A DNA stretch of 64,000 bases, from positions 558,001 to 622,000 of the forward strand of contig NZ_JACGWT010000002.1 in the NCBI RefSeq assembly GCF_014137855.1, read 5' to 3'. Shown one piece after another: positions 50,035-58,709 of this stretch. The DNA is from Microlunatus kandeliicorticis. GTDB taxonomy: Bacteria > Actinomycetota > Actinomycetes > Propionibacteriales > Propionibacteriaceae. Positions within the stretch are counted from its first letter, which is position 1. Each line of letters starts with the position of its first letter. The position numbers and the translations under genes are program-made. The notes beneath the pieces are model-generated. The model did no database searches and had not been told where the DNA came from. It saw nothing but the letters and a program-made list of their open reading frames with translations.

Positions 50035-50341
50035 GGATCAGGGGGAAGACCCTGATCCGCACTGAAGGTGGGGGGTCCAGGATGATGGTCATCGGGATCA
50101 AGGGTTCGGGGGGACCCGAGGATCCTGACCGGGACGGTGCTACCGGGGGGAGAGTGCCGTCCCGGGTCTACGTCGGGCGCCTGTGCAGAACGGGGGGACT
50201 GCACGGACGCCCGCGCCGGAGGGAGATCCGGTGGAAGTACGGCCCGGACGGGCCGCGTGGAGAGGGCAGAAGATCGCCGGGTGACTGGGAACCCGGCGAT
50301 CCCAGGTCGAGGGGCCGGGACGTTCGTCGTCCCGGCCCCTC
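50035..50341 (+). ncRNA. Candidate structured RNA: chain of hairpins with GGA/G-rich loops
   Basis: Nine hairpins occur in about 310 bases; most are listed here. Stems and loops: GGATCAGGG (50035-50043)/CCCTGATCC with loop GGAAGA; GGATC..GGGT (50095-50105)/ACCC..GATCC with loop TCGGGGGG; CCGGGACGG (50129-50137)/CCGTCCCGG with a loop containing GGGGGG; GGGCG..GTGCAG (50175-50188)/CTGCAC..CGCCC with loop AACGGGGGGA; CCGGA/TCCGG (50216-50231) with loop GGGAGA; CGGCCC/GGGCCG (50240-50255) with loop GGAC; and GATCGCCGGGT (50272-50282)/ACCCGGCGATC with loop GACTGGGA. It ends in a 14-bp hairpin. A reading frame crosses it but has far more A/T third positions than neighbouring genes. Nearly all loops hold GGA, as in protein-sequestering RNAs. 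The direction is inferred from the closing hairpin and is uncertain. Confidence 0.55.
50309..50341 (+). terminator. 14-bp hairpin ending the candidate RNA
   Basis: GAGGGGCCGGGACG (50309-50322) pairs perfectly with CGTCCCGGCCCCTC (50328-50341) around TTCGT. There is no T-run after it. The GMC start codon is 67 bases downstream, so it could also act as an attenuator for that gene. From 49883 to 50034 I see only the promoter area of the YbjQ operon. Confidence 0.6.
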
Positions 50342-50408
50342 GTCGCGTCCCGGCTCCACGTCGCGTCCCGGCTCCCGGGCCTGCTTCCCCGGCTGCGACC
50401 ATGCCCGG

Positions 50409-52532
50409 GTGAGCGATGCCGCCGACCCCGGAGCAAGCCCGGCAGCCGGTTCCCCGACGACCCCCCTCGAACGGCTCGCGACGCTGCTCGGGCTGCCCGG
50501 ACGGGCCGCCGACCTCGCGGCCCTGCTCGACGAGATCGTGCCGCTCCGGCACCGCGCCGACGACCAGGGGCTGCCGGCCGCCCTGCTCCGGGTGCTCGAC
50601 CAGCGTCCCGACCGACGGACGGCCTGGGCGGCACTGCTGAGCACCGTGCTCGGAGCCGGACCCGGCGCACCGGACCTGCGTCCGCTCGACGACGACCCGG
50701 TCGGACGCGACCTCGCCGAGCTGGTCAGCGCCACCGCCTGGGCCGACCGGGCCGACGGTGGCGACGAGCGGCTGTGGGCCGAGCTGGGCTGGACCCGGTT
50801 CGTCGACGACGTCCGTCCGCCCGAGCCCCCGGTGGTCCCCGGCACCGGCGCGGTGCTCGGCCCCGAGGCGCTGCCCGGGCTCGCCGACCGCTACGACGCG
50901 GTGGTGATCGGGTCCGGCGCCGGCGGCGGCACCGCGGCCGCGCTGCTGGCCGAGTCGGGCCGGACGGTGCTGGTCGTCGAGGCCGGCGCGGCGCCGTCGC
51001 GCGAGACCCTGGCCACCGGTCAGCTGCGGAACCCGCGGATGGAGTGGGGGCTCCCGATGCCCACCCGCTCCGCCGACCCGGCCGACCGGCGAATCCGTCC
51101 CGGTGCGGACGGCACCGGCGAGGCGGAGGTGGCTCCCTGGGCTGGCGGTTGGTTGGCCAACGCCCAGACCCTCGGCGGCGGCACCCGGGTCTACGGCGCG
51201 CAGGCGTGGCGGTTCGGTCCCGAGGACTTCCGGATGGCCGGCACCTACGGCGTCCCCGACGGCAGCGCGCTGGCCGACTGGCCGATCGGCTACGACGACC
51301 TCGAGCCGTGGTACGCGCGGGCCGAGTGGGAGGTCGGGGTCAGCGGCGACGACCGGGCCGGGCCCTACGACGGGCACCGCTCGCGGCCCTACCCGATGCC
51401 GCCACTCCCCGAGGGGCCGACCGCGACCCGGCTGGCCGCAGCCGCCGACCGGGTCGGGCTCGGCGTCCGGGCCGTGCCGTTGTTGATCAACTCGGGCCCC
51501 TACCTCGGCCGCCCGGGCTGCGTCCGCTGCCGGGCCTGCGTCGGGTTCGCCTGCCCGGTCGAGGCCAAAAACGACAGCCGCAACACCATGCTGGTGCGGG
51601 CGCTGGCGACCGGGCGGACCACGGTGATCACCGGCACGCGCGCGACCCGGATCGTCGTCGACGTCCACGGCCGGGCCGCCGGTGTCGCGCTCTCCGCCGG
51701 CCCGGCCGGGCCGCGCCGGGTGATCGACGCCGCGACGATCATGGTCGGCGCGGGCGCGGTGGAGACTGCCCGGTTGCTGCTGGCCAGCGCGCACGACGGC
51801 GAGCCGCAGGGGATCGGCAACCGGCACGACCAGGTCGGCCGGCACCTGCAAGGCCACCTGTACGGCGGTGCGTTCGCGCTCTTCGACGAGGAGGTCGACG
51901 ACCTGCTCGGACCGGGCCCGTCGGTGGCCACCACCGACCTGCGGCACGGCAACCCGGGCATCGTCGGCGGCGGGATGCTGGCCGACGAGTTCACCCTGCC
52001 GCCGGTCAACCTCTACGCCCACCTGGTCGCCCTCGGGGTGGTCCCGCGCTGGGGCGGGGACAGCATCGCCGGCGTCCGGCGCTGGCACCGCCGGCTGCTC
52101 CGGATGATGGGCCCGGTCCAGGAGGTGACCAGCGCCGACTCCCGGGTGCGGCTCGACCCGCGTCGTGTCGACGGTCACGGGGTGCCGCTGGCGGTGCTGT
52201 CCGGGGGACTACACCGCGAGGACGAACGTGGCCGGGCCTTCCTGGCCGGCCGGGCCGCCGACTGGCTCACCGCCGCCGGAGCCGCACGGGTGTTCCCGAT
52301 CGCCGGGCCCGCGGGTCCGGGGCCGAGCGGCGGTCAGCACCAGGCCGGCACCTGCCGGATGGGGGCGGATCCGGCCGCATCGGTGGTCGACCCCGACGGT
52401 CGGGTCTGGGGCCACGACAACCTCTACGTGGTCGACGGCTCCAGCCACGTCACCAACGGCGGGGTCAACCCGGTGCTGACGATCTTCGCCAACGCGATGC
52501 GGATCACCGACCGGCTGGTCCGGGCTGGCTGA
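50409..52532 (+). CDS. GMC-family flavin oxidoreductase with N-terminal helical domain
   Basis: This 707-residue protein has an N-terminal helical domain of about 150 residues resembling the small subunit of gluconate 2-dehydrogenase. It is followed by the FAD motif GSGAGGGTAAALLAESG (near residue 170) and the GMC C-terminal signature HQAGTCRMG (about 648) with DNLYVVDGS and NPVLTIFANAMRI. It oxidises alcohols or sugars with FAD. A Cys cluster, CVRCRACVGFACP (about residues 373-385), has C-x2-C-x2-C-x4-CP spacing that could hold an Fe-S centre. No signal peptide is visible. GTG 50409 gives the best fit to the domain start. The extension upstream crosses the hairpin array. Confidence 0.85.
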   Translation: MSDAADPGASPAAGSPTTPLERLATLLGLPGRAADLAALLDEIVPLRHRADDQGLPAALLRVLDQRPDRRTAWAALLSTVLGAGPGAPDLRPLDDDPVGRDLAELVSATAWADRADGGDERLWAELGWTRFVDDVRPPEPPVVPGTGAVLGPEALPGLADRYDAVVIGSGAGGGTAAALLAESGRTVLVVEAGAAPSRETLATGQLRNPRMEWGLPMPTRSADPADRRIRPGADGTGEAEVAPWAGGWLANAQTLGGGTRVYGAQAWRFGPEDFRMAGTYGVPDGSALADWPIGYDDLEPWYARAEWEVGVSGDDRAGPYDGHRSRPYPMPPLPEGPTATRLAAAADRVGLGVRAVPLLINSGPYLGRPGCVRCRACVGFACPVEAKNDSRNTMLVRALATGRTTVITGTRATRIVVDVHGRAAGVALSAGPAGPRRVIDAATIMVGAGAVETARLLLASAHDGEPQGIGNRHDQVGRHLQGHLYGGAFALFDEEVDDLLGPGPSVATTDLRHGNPGIVGGGMLADEFTLPPVNLYAHLVALGVVPRWGGDSIAGVRRWHRRLLRMMGPVQEVTSADSRVRLDPRRVDGHGVPLAVLSGGLHREDERGRAFLAGRAADWLTAAGAARVFPIAGPAGPGPSGGQHQAGTCRMGADPAASVVDPDGRVWGHDNLYVVDGSSHVTNGGVNPVLTIFANAMRITDRLVRAG

Positions 52533-52636
52533 AGGAGCCTCCGACCCGCCGCATGGCTCTGGCCGCCGGGGCACCGTCGGAGGATCATGATGACGTCGGC
52601 CCGACCAGGGTGGCCGGGCCGCCGACGAGGTGTGCC

Positions 52637-53008
52637 ATGGACGTGTTCGCCTGGATCTGTGCCGTCGCGCTGGCGGCGACCTTCCTGGTCGTCGGGGTGA
52701 TGAAGCTGGTCGTCCCGCGCGAGAAGTTGATCAGCATGCGCAGCTTCGGCTGGGCCGCCGACTGGTCGTCCCGGGACATCCGCGGGATCGGCCTCGCCGA
52801 GACGCTGGGGGCGATCGGGGTGATCGTCCCGTGGGCCACCGGGATCGCGCCGGTGCTCACCCCGATCGCCGCGGTCGGTCTCACCCTGATCCAGGTCGGG
52901 GCGTTCCGCACCCACTGGCAGCGGGGTGAGAAGCGCGAGGCCTGGGGCAACGTGTCGCTGCTGTCGCTGGCCGTCGTGGTCGCGGTGATCAGGTTCATCC
53001 AGCTCTGA
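52637..53008 (+). CDS. DoxX-like membrane protein
   Basis: This 123-residue protein has four hydrophobic segments. The first is MDVFAWICAVALAATFLVVGVMKL without the long linker found in large transporters, and RGIGLAETLGAIGVIVP is in the middle. The family includes DoxX quinone-type proteins, but roles are unclear. The ATG start at 52637 is in a short gap of 104 bases after the GMC gene, and it may be co-transcribed with it. It converges with the SDR at 53031. Confidence 0.82.
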   Translation: MDVFAWICAVALAATFLVVGVMKLVVPREKLISMRSFGWAADWSSRDIRGIGLAETLGAIGVIVPWATGIAPVLTPIAAVGLTLIQVGAFRTHWQRGEKREAWGNVSLLSLAVVVAVIRFIQL

Positions 53009-53030
53009 GTCGCCGCGCCGGGACCCGGGG

Positions 53031-53834
53031 TCAGCGGCGGCGTCCGGTGAAGTGGTCCATCGTCCGGTTGATGCCGAACAGGTTCACCACGGCGTCGAAG
53101 AGCGGGACCGGGAGCAGCCGCAGGGGCGCCAGGGCGTGCACGATCCAGGGCAGGTAGAGCTTCTCCCGGCCGTTCTCGAGGGCGTCCATGATCTTGGTCA
53201 CCACGTCGTCGGGTCGCAGGATGGGCAGCAGGGCGGGGAACCGGGTGCGGACGCCGTCGAACATCCCGGTGTCGATGTAGTAGGGGCAGACCAACAGGGT
53301 GCGGACCCGGCTGCGGTCGCGCTTGAGCTCGACCCGCAGCGACTCGGTGAAGCCGACCGCGGCGAACTTGCTGGCCGCGTAGTCGGTCTGCCGGGCGACG
53401 CCGACCAACCCGCCGGCGCTGGCGACGGTGACCACCGTGCCGCGGTCGCGGCTGATCATGGCCGGCAGGAAGGCGCGCACCACCCAGTAGTGGGCGAGCG
53501 TGTTGACCGCGAAGGTGCGTTCGATGGCCTCGTCGTCGGCGTCGAGCAGCCGCTTGCCGCTGACCACCCCGGCGTTGTTGATCACCACGTCGACCGCAGC
53601 GGTCCCGGCGGCCGCGGCGCCGACCGCCGCCCGGTCCGAGACGTCCACCGATCGGGCCTCGGCCCCGACCCCGAGGGCGCGGGCCTCGTCGCGGACCCGG
53701 TCGAGCGCCGTCGCGTCGAGACCCCACAGCACCACCGAGGCGCCGCGTCGGGCGGCCTCGAGCGCCATCAGCCGGCCGATGCCGTTGCTCGCGCCGGTCA
53801 CCAGCACCCGCTGCCCCCGCAGCCGATTCCTCAT
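53031..53834 (-). CDS. SDR oxidoreductase (DHRS/SDR16C-like)
   Basis: This 267-residue protein has TGASNGIG (cofactor), NNAGV, a Ser in TVASAGG and the YAASK catalytic motif. The C-terminal extension YLPWIVHALAPLRLLPVPLFDAVVNLFG contains a hydrophobic stretch that may bring it to the membrane, as in retinol or sterol dehydrogenases. ATG 53834 is chosen as the start of the fold; an in-frame upstream ATG (53915) would add a non-conserved leader. Downstream of the DUF2306 gene on the same strand. Confidence 0.88.
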   Translation of the reverse strand: MRNRLRGQRVLVTGASNGIGRLMALEAARRGASVVLWGLDATALDRVRDEARALGVGAEARSVDVSDRAAVGAAAAGTAAVDVVINNAGVVSGKRLLDADDEAIERTFAVNTLAHYWVVRAFLPAMISRDRGTVVTVASAGGLVGVARQTDYAASKFAAVGFTESLRVELKRDRSRVRTLLVCPYYIDTGMFDGVRTRFPALLPILRPDDVVTKIMDALENGREKLYLPWIVHALAPLRLLPVPLFDAVVNLFGINRTMDHFTGRRR

Positions 53835-53904
53835 CGCCCCTCCGTCGTCCCGGCCCACCCGGTCCGCCGGGGACGATACGTGATCGGCGGGACGCGCCGC
53901 CGCG

Positions 53905-54387
53905 TCAGCCGACACGCACCCGGCGGGCCGCGGCGAAGGCCGCCGCGATGACGAAGCCGGCCACCGCCACCAGCCCCACGGTGGCCAACGACATCGCGAC
54001 CGGATGGGCGGCGAACCACGACGGCAGCCGCCGGCTGGGGACAGCGGCCGCGCCGACCAGGGCGGCCGCCAACCCGATGTAGTTGCCGATCATGAACCCG
54101 CGGTGCCGGGCGATGTTGCCGCGGCGGGCGGCGACGATGCCGAGGGTGACGCTGACCAGCACCCAGGTGGCCAGCACCCGCAGGAAGATGGCGACCGGGT
54201 CGGCCCAGGTGCCGAACCCGAAGGACACCGCGGCCAGGAAGAGCATCAGCCCCGCCCAGACCCAGCCGACCGTGCGGTGGACGGTGTCGCCGCGGACCCG
54301 GCGGGCGACCTGGAAACCGCCGAGCGCCAGACACAGCACGGCGGCGACCGCGTGGGCGGCGATGACGGGCGTCCAGGCCGGGAGCAC
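53905..54387 (-). CDS. DUF2306 membrane protein
   Basis: This 160-residue protein has four hydrophobic helices (about 7-27, 42-62, 68-90, 130-150) and a central HRTVGWVWAGLMLF motif with ARRGNIARHRGFM later. These match DUF2306, an integral membrane family of unknown function, possibly haem-related because of the paired histidines. Starts at GTG 54387. Its stop is 71 bases before the start of the SDR, so both may share a transcript. Confidence 0.82.
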   Translation of the reverse strand: MLPAWTPVIAAHAVAAVLCLALGGFQVARRVRGDTVHRTVGWVWAGLMLFLAAVSFGFGTWADPVAIFLRVLATWVLVSVTLGIVAARRGNIARHRGFMIGNYIGLAAALVGAAAVPSRRLPSWFAAHPVAMSLATVGLVAVAGFVIAAAFAAARRVRVG

Positions 54388-54427
54388 GGTCAGGAGTCTA
54401 GGGACGGACCCGTCGCCGCGGGCCGGA

Positions 54428-55525
54428 TCACGGGATCCAGCGCACCGCCTCGATGAACCGCTCGCTCTCGGCGCCCGCGTTGGCGTAGTACACGGTGAGC
54501 ACGGTGTCGCCCAGCAGCACCGACCGCGGATAGCCCAGGTCGGCCACCGCGCAGTCGTCGGTGAGCACCAGCGGCTCGGACCACGACCGGCCGTCGTCGG
54601 TGCTGACCACCGCCCGCAGGCCGAAGGGGGACGACCGGTATCCGTAGCTGATCACCAGCCGGCCGTCGGGCAGCGCGACCAGGGCCGGTGGGTTGCCGCC
54701 GGGGCCGGTGTCGTCCACCGCGGTGCCGAGCAGCGACCAGTTCGCGCCCGCGTCGGACGAGCGGTGGACGTCGATCCAGTGCCGGTACGGCTCACCGGGT
54801 CGGTCGGCGGGGCCGGCGCGGCGGACCGCGGTCAGCACCGAGCCGTCGGGCAGCCGCCGCGACGAGGGCATGATCGCGAAGCCGGTCGGCTCGGGCCCGA
54901 CCCAGCCGGCCGGGTGGAAGGACCGGCCGCCGTCGTCGGTGCGGACCGCCAGCACCCGGCCCTCGGCGCCGTCGCTCTTGGGGACGGTGAGCTGCAGCAG
55001 AGCCGAGCGCTCACCCAGCGGCACCACGTCGGTGCGGGCGGCGATCCCGCCGGTCCCGGGATCGGGGAGCAGGAACGGCCCCGACCAGTGCCGGGCCCGG
55101 TCCCGGCTGACGTAGAACCACGACCAGGAGCCGCGTTCGAGACCGGTCCGCGCGCAGAGCAGCACCGTCTCGGGGTCGGTGAAGTCGACCGGCTGCTCGA
55201 GCGGGACGAAGTCGTCCCGGCCGACCCGTGGCCCGACCCGGAGCCGCGGCTCGACGTGCTCGTCGGCCGACAGCGACCGCGCGCCGGTGGGGATCGTGCC
55301 GGTGAAGGGCTCGGTGGTCCAGGTGCGGCCGCCGTCGTGGCTGCGGGCCTGCACCGGCTCGAACGGCCGGCTCAGGTCGCGGGCGTGCAGACCGTCGAGC
55401 CGTCCCGTCCAGCCGACCGCGAACACCGCGACCACCTCGTCGCCCCAGCACCACATCCCGTAGTTGGCCGGCCACCCGGCAAACCGCCCGGGCTCGCGGT
55501 GGACCAGCGAGCGCTCGACCCTCAC
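54428..55525 (-). CDS. Sialidase-like (BNR-repeat) protein
   Basis: This 365-residue protein has a six-bladed propeller pattern. Asp-box motifs recur: HDGGRTWTTEPF, TDDGGRSFHPAG, SSDAGANWSLLG and STDDGRSWSEPL. The fold is that of exo-alpha-sialidases and related glycoside-binding enzymes, but the key sialidase Arg triad cannot be judged by eye. There is no signal peptide. It starts at GTG 55525, overlapping the stop of the GH127 gene (GTGA), so the two are co-expressed. Likely acts on arabinose-containing or other plant glycans with that partner. Confidence 0.8.
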   Translation of the reverse strand: MRVERSLVHREPGRFAGWPANYGMWCWGDEVVAVFAVGWTGRLDGLHARDLSRPFEPVQARSHDGGRTWTTEPFTGTIPTGARSLSADEHVEPRLRVGPRVGRDDFVPLEQPVDFTDPETVLLCARTGLERGSWSWFYVSRDRARHWSGPFLLPDPGTGGIAARTDVVPLGERSALLQLTVPKSDGAEGRVLAVRTDDGGRSFHPAGWVGPEPTGFAIMPSSRRLPDGSVLTAVRRAGPADRPGEPYRHWIDVHRSSDAGANWSLLGTAVDDTGPGGNPPALVALPDGRLVISYGYRSSPFGLRAVVSTDDGRSWSEPLVLTDDCAVADLGYPRSVLLGDTVLTVYYANAGAESERFIEAVRWIP

Positions 55526-57516
55526 GTCCGGCACGGTCGAGCTCCGTCGTCGCCGGGGACGGATCGGGGCAGCCAGACCCGCAGGGTGGTCGCGCCCCGG
55601 TTGGCCCACCGGGCGTACGGGATCAGCCGCAGCTCGACCGGACGCGGGCCGGGTCGGTCCTCGGAGTCCGAGGAGGCGGTCCCGGGGTCGGACGCCGGAC
55701 CGTAGGGCCAGACCGGCCGTGGCGCACCGGCCGCCGTGCCCCGGACCACCACCGCGGTCGTGCCGCCGAGCAGGGTGTCCTCCACCGCCACCCGGGGCGC
55801 CGGGTCGGCGGCGAGCGCGACGTCGAGCAGGTCGACCCCCTCGGGCAGGTCGACGCCCTCGAGCGCGTAGACCACCGGCCCGCGTTCGACCGCGCGCTGG
55901 CCGGCCACCGCCTCCACCCGCCGATCGGCCGCGGTCAGCCGGACCGCGAGGTCGGGCTCCAGCACGACCTCCTGGCCCGCCCGCAGGCCGCTCGCGGCCA
56001 GCCGGCCGCGCGCGTCCGGCTCGGCGGCGCGGCGCTCGCCCGCGGCCCACCAGCCCGTCCGCACGGCCGCCGACCAGGACGGCAGTCGCAGCTCGAGGGT
56101 CCAGTCGGCGGGAGCGTCGAGCACCCGGACGGTCACCGTGGGCTGGTCCGGGTAACGGGTCCGGACCTCGAGCTCGACCGGCCCGGCGGCCAGCGTGGTC
56201 CGCAGCTGTCCCGGCATCAGCTGGTCGATCCGCAGGGTGTCGTCGTCGGCGGTCACGGTGGCCACCGACCACCCGAGCGAGGAGATCGTCCGCATCACGT
56301 TGGGCGGGCAGCAGGCGGTGTCGTACCAGGGGGCACGGGTGCCGAGCTCGTCGCGCTCCTGCACGGGCCGGTCCTCGGCGGGAACGGGGCCGGGACGGCG
56401 CCTCAGCAGCGGGTTCTGGTACCAGAAGTGGGTCCGGTCGAGCGAGGTCGAGGCGGCGAACCCGTTGTGCAGCACGCGTTCGGCGAGGTCGGCGTAGCGG
56501 GCCTCGCCGGTGGCCAGGGCAAGCCGCTGGCTCCACATCAGCAGGCCGATCGCCGCGCACGACTCGGCGTAGGCCCGGTCGGGCGGCAGCTCGTAGGCCT
56601 CGCCGAGCGCCTCGTGGAAGTGCCGCGACCCGATCCCGCCGGTCAGGTAGGTCTTGGTGGCCACCAGGTCGTCCCAGAGCAGCCGGGTGCGGTCGAGCAG
56701 CTCGGCGTCACCGGTCTCGACGGCCACGTCGGTGGCCCCGGCCGCGAAGTAGGCGGCGCGGACCGCGTGGCCGGTCAGCTCGGTCGCCTCCCGGATCGGG
56801 ACGGCGTCCTGGACGTACAGCCGGCCGAAGTGCCCGGGCCCGAGGCTGCTGTGCCCGCGGCGGTCGACGAACAGCCGGGCGAGCTCGAGGTGGCGCTGCT
56901 CGCCGGTCTCGCGGAACAGCTCGACCAGCGCCAGCTCGATCCCGGGGTGGCCGTCGATCCGCGGTTCGCCGTGGGGCCCGAACCGGTCCCACAGGTGATC
57001 GGCGAACCGGCGCGCCGCGCCGAGCAAGCGGTCGTCGCCGGTGCCGCGGTGGACGGCCACCGCCGCCTGCACGAGGTGCCCGCCGGTGTACATCTCGTGG
57101 CCGAAGGCGAAGTCGGTCCAGCGGCGGTCGCGGGCGCGGGCCTGGAAGTGTGAGTTGACGTACCCGTCGGGTGCCTGGAGCGCGAGGACCAACTCGCTGA
57201 CCTCGTCGAGGAACGCCTCGAGCTCGGAGTCGGGGGTGTGGGCGAGGTCCCACCCGATCGCCTCGACCACCTTGTAGAGGTCGGAGTCCATCCAGTGCAC
57301 GCCGTAGTAGGGCTCGCTGCGGCCGGCGATGGCGGTCCGGAAGTTCTCCAGATAGCCGAGGTCGGTCAGCCAGCGCACGCCGTGGTGCAGCGTGGTCGTC
57401 GAGTTCGCCCGCCGCCAGTCACCCCAGAACCCGCCCTCGAGGTCGAACCAGACCGGTCGTGCGGCGCCGATCGCGGTCGGGGTCGGGCGGAGGGGGCCGG
57501 CGGCGACGCGCGACAC
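55522..57516 (-). CDS. GH127-type beta-L-arabinofuranosidase
   Basis: This 664-residue alpha/alpha-barrel protein opens with DLEGGFWGDWRRANSTTTL. In the barrel it carries GYVNSHFQ, GHEMYTGGHLVQAA and EAYELPPDRAYAESCA. The catalytic CC motif (YDTACCPPNVMRTISSLGW) binds zinc and a Cys nucleophile in the family. The end is Pro-rich. It degrades beta-linked L-arabinofuranosides. GTG 57516 follows AGGAG by five bases. It lies upstream of the sialidase-like gene in one operon. Confidence 0.88.
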   Translation of the reverse strand: MSRVAAGPLRPTPTAIGAARPVWFDLEGGFWGDWRRANSTTTLHHGVRWLTDLGYLENFRTAIAGRSEPYYGVHWMDSDLYKVVEAIGWDLAHTPDSELEAFLDEVSELVLALQAPDGYVNSHFQARARDRRWTDFAFGHEMYTGGHLVQAAVAVHRGTGDDRLLGAARRFADHLWDRFGPHGEPRIDGHPGIELALVELFRETGEQRHLELARLFVDRRGHSSLGPGHFGRLYVQDAVPIREATELTGHAVRAAYFAAGATDVAVETGDAELLDRTRLLWDDLVATKTYLTGGIGSRHFHEALGEAYELPPDRAYAESCAAIGLLMWSQRLALATGEARYADLAERVLHNGFAASTSLDRTHFWYQNPLLRRRPGPVPAEDRPVQERDELGTRAPWYDTACCPPNVMRTISSLGWSVATVTADDDTLRIDQLMPGQLRTTLAAGPVELEVRTRYPDQPTVTVRVLDAPADWTLELRLPSWSAAVRTGWWAAGERRAAEPDARGRLAASGLRAGQEVVLEPDLAVRLTAADRRVEAVAGQRAVERGPVVYALEGVDLPEGVDLLDVALAADPAPRVAVEDTLLGGTTAVVVRGTAAGAPRPVWPYGPASDPGTASSDSEDRPGPRPVELRLIPYARWANRGATTLRVWLPRSVPGDDGARPCRT

Positions 57517-57821
57517 GGGGACTCCTGCACTGGATCCAGACGAGGTGGGCGGCGCCCGCGGCGGGTCCCCGCACACGGGCGCCGCGTCCCACCCATGGCA
57601 GAGCACGACCGGCAGGGGTCGAACCCGCACTCAACCCTGTCGCAGGTGTTGCGTGCGCATCCGCCGTCGGCTCTCGCGCCTCGGAGGGGGAGGGCTGGAT
57701 CAGCATGCCAAAGATCGCGGGGTCTTGCAGCCGTTCCGGCAGGTCGGTGGCGCGAATCCGGCCTGATCCGTCGGTCCTGCACCGCCGACCGCGCACGGAA
57801 CGGCGGCTTGATGCGGTCACT
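57517..57821. other. 305 bases without a gene
   Basis: This holds the promoter area of the GH127 operon and GC-rich sequence in both directions. A stretch at 57610-57640 has a T-arm look (GGGTCGAACCCGC on the plus strand), but the pairing for a tRNA is absent. No gene is called. Confidence 0.5.
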
Positions 57822-58352
57822 TCACGCGTCAGACGTCGCCGGCGGCTCGTCGGTCATCGAGTCGCGGTTTCGTGCGGTCCCGGATCGAGCGAGCATCTGG
57901 TGGGTACCGCGGAGGCGGACGATGGTGTGCAGCGCGCAGAGCGCGAACATGACCACGACGGCGAGCACGAACAACAGCACCGACAGCTCGTAGACCTCGG
58001 CCAGCTCCCAGGTCTCCTTGAGGGCGATGAAGAAGGCGCCACCGGCGACGAACAGCCACCCGGTCGCGGTGTTGGCGAAGGCGACCATCCGCTCGAGCTG
58101 GTCCTGGGTCATCACGGCCATGATGCGACGCCGGTACTCGGTCTGCCGCCGGCGCTGCAGGACGTAGCCGACGGGCGGCAGCAGCCACCACCAGGGCGAC
58201 GGACGCTCGGGCACCTCTACCGTGTCGATCTGCGCGCTGAACGCGTCGCGCTCGAAACCCTCTTCCTCGAGCTCGGTGGCGGCCTGGTAGATCGGCCCGG
58301 CGAACAGCAGCCAGGCGCCGACGAAGCCGCACCACGCGATCAGCAGATGCAT
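57822..58352 (-). CDS. Hypothetical membrane protein
   Basis: This 176-residue protein has hydrophobic helices at about 2-22, 50-65, 97-112 and 122-146. The loop between the first two is charged, and EYRRRIMAVMTQDQLERM lies between helices 2 and 3. I do not recognise a family. It ends with a short acidic, Pro/Ser-rich tail. Upstream (58353-58409) is the tRNA-Ser(GGA) gene in the same direction, so it may be read from the tRNA promoter region. Confidence 0.7.
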   Translation of the reverse strand: MHLLIAWCGFVGAWLLFAGPIYQAATELEEEGFERDAFSAQIDTVEVPERPSPWWWLLPPVGYVLQRRRQTEYRRRIMAVMTQDQLERMVAFANTATGWLFVAGGAFFIALKETWELAEVYELSVLLFVLAVVVMFALCALHTIVRLRGTHQMLARSGTARNRDSMTDEPPATSDA

Positions 58353-58409
58353 CGGCCGATCCTACGGTCGGCCACCGGGGGTTGCGGGTGACCGAGAGCG
58401 GCGGGGAAA

Positions 58410-58497
58410 TGGCGGAGGATGCGGGATTCGAACCCGCGAGGGCGTGAACCCAACCCGCTTTCCAAGCGAGCGCCATAGGCCTCTAGGCGAATCCTCC
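58410..58497 (-). tRNA. tRNA-Ser (anticodon GGA)
   Basis: On the minus strand GGAGGAT (58497-58491) pairs with ATCCTCC (58420-58414), followed by G and an encoded CCA (58412-58410). The anticodon loop CTTGGAAAG reads GGA. The long variable arm and T-arm CGGGTTCGAATCCCG are typical of class II serine tRNAs. Confidence 0.95.
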
Positions 58498-58570
58498 GCA
58501 GGGGAGGTTACAAGGTGCGGCTCGGCTTCGGCGAATCGTTCCGACGACCCGGCCGCCCCCGCGGACCCGC

Positions 58571-58576
58571 TACACT
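58571..58576 (+). promoter_or_regulatory. -10 hexamer of the SRP RNA gene
   Basis: TACACT lies 8 bases before the predicted 5' end of the RNA at 58584. Confidence 0.55.
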
Positions 58577-58583
58577 CGACGCC

Positions 58584-58672
58584 GGTCCCCCGCGTGGCGA
58601 TACCTCACCCAACTCCCCCAGGGCTTGACGGCAGCAAGGGTAAGTGAGCTCTTTCGGGTGCGCGGGGGATCT
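58584..58672 (+). ncRNA. ffs: Signal recognition particle RNA (small, 4.5S type)
   Basis: The ends pair: GGTCCCCCGCG (from 58584) with CGCGGGGGATC (58661-58671). The interior carries the conserved Ffh-binding core: CAGGGCTTGACGGCAGCAAG in the apical part, with GTAAGTGAGC after it. It guides ribosomes making membrane proteins through Ffh and FtsY. The exact ends are uncertain by a few bases. Confidence 0.88.
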
Positions 58673-58709
58673 TCTGCGTCCCGACCCGGTGCCGTTCGCG
58701 GTCCGCGTC

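Noticed and set aside
49779-50408. 210-residue N-terminal extension of the GMC protein through the hairpin region
   Set aside because: Third-position composition differs from neighbouring genes, the sequence is full of perfect stems, and the domain start fits GTG 50409.
57600-57720. Possible tRNA or tmRNA 3' domain on the minus strand
   Set aside because: A T-arm-like hairpin is present but no acceptor pairing, no T at position 33 and no complete anticodon stem were found.
58410-58497. Second integration site at tRNA-Ser(GGA)
   Set aside because: No duplicate of its 3' end was found nearby, and the flanking genes look chromosomal.
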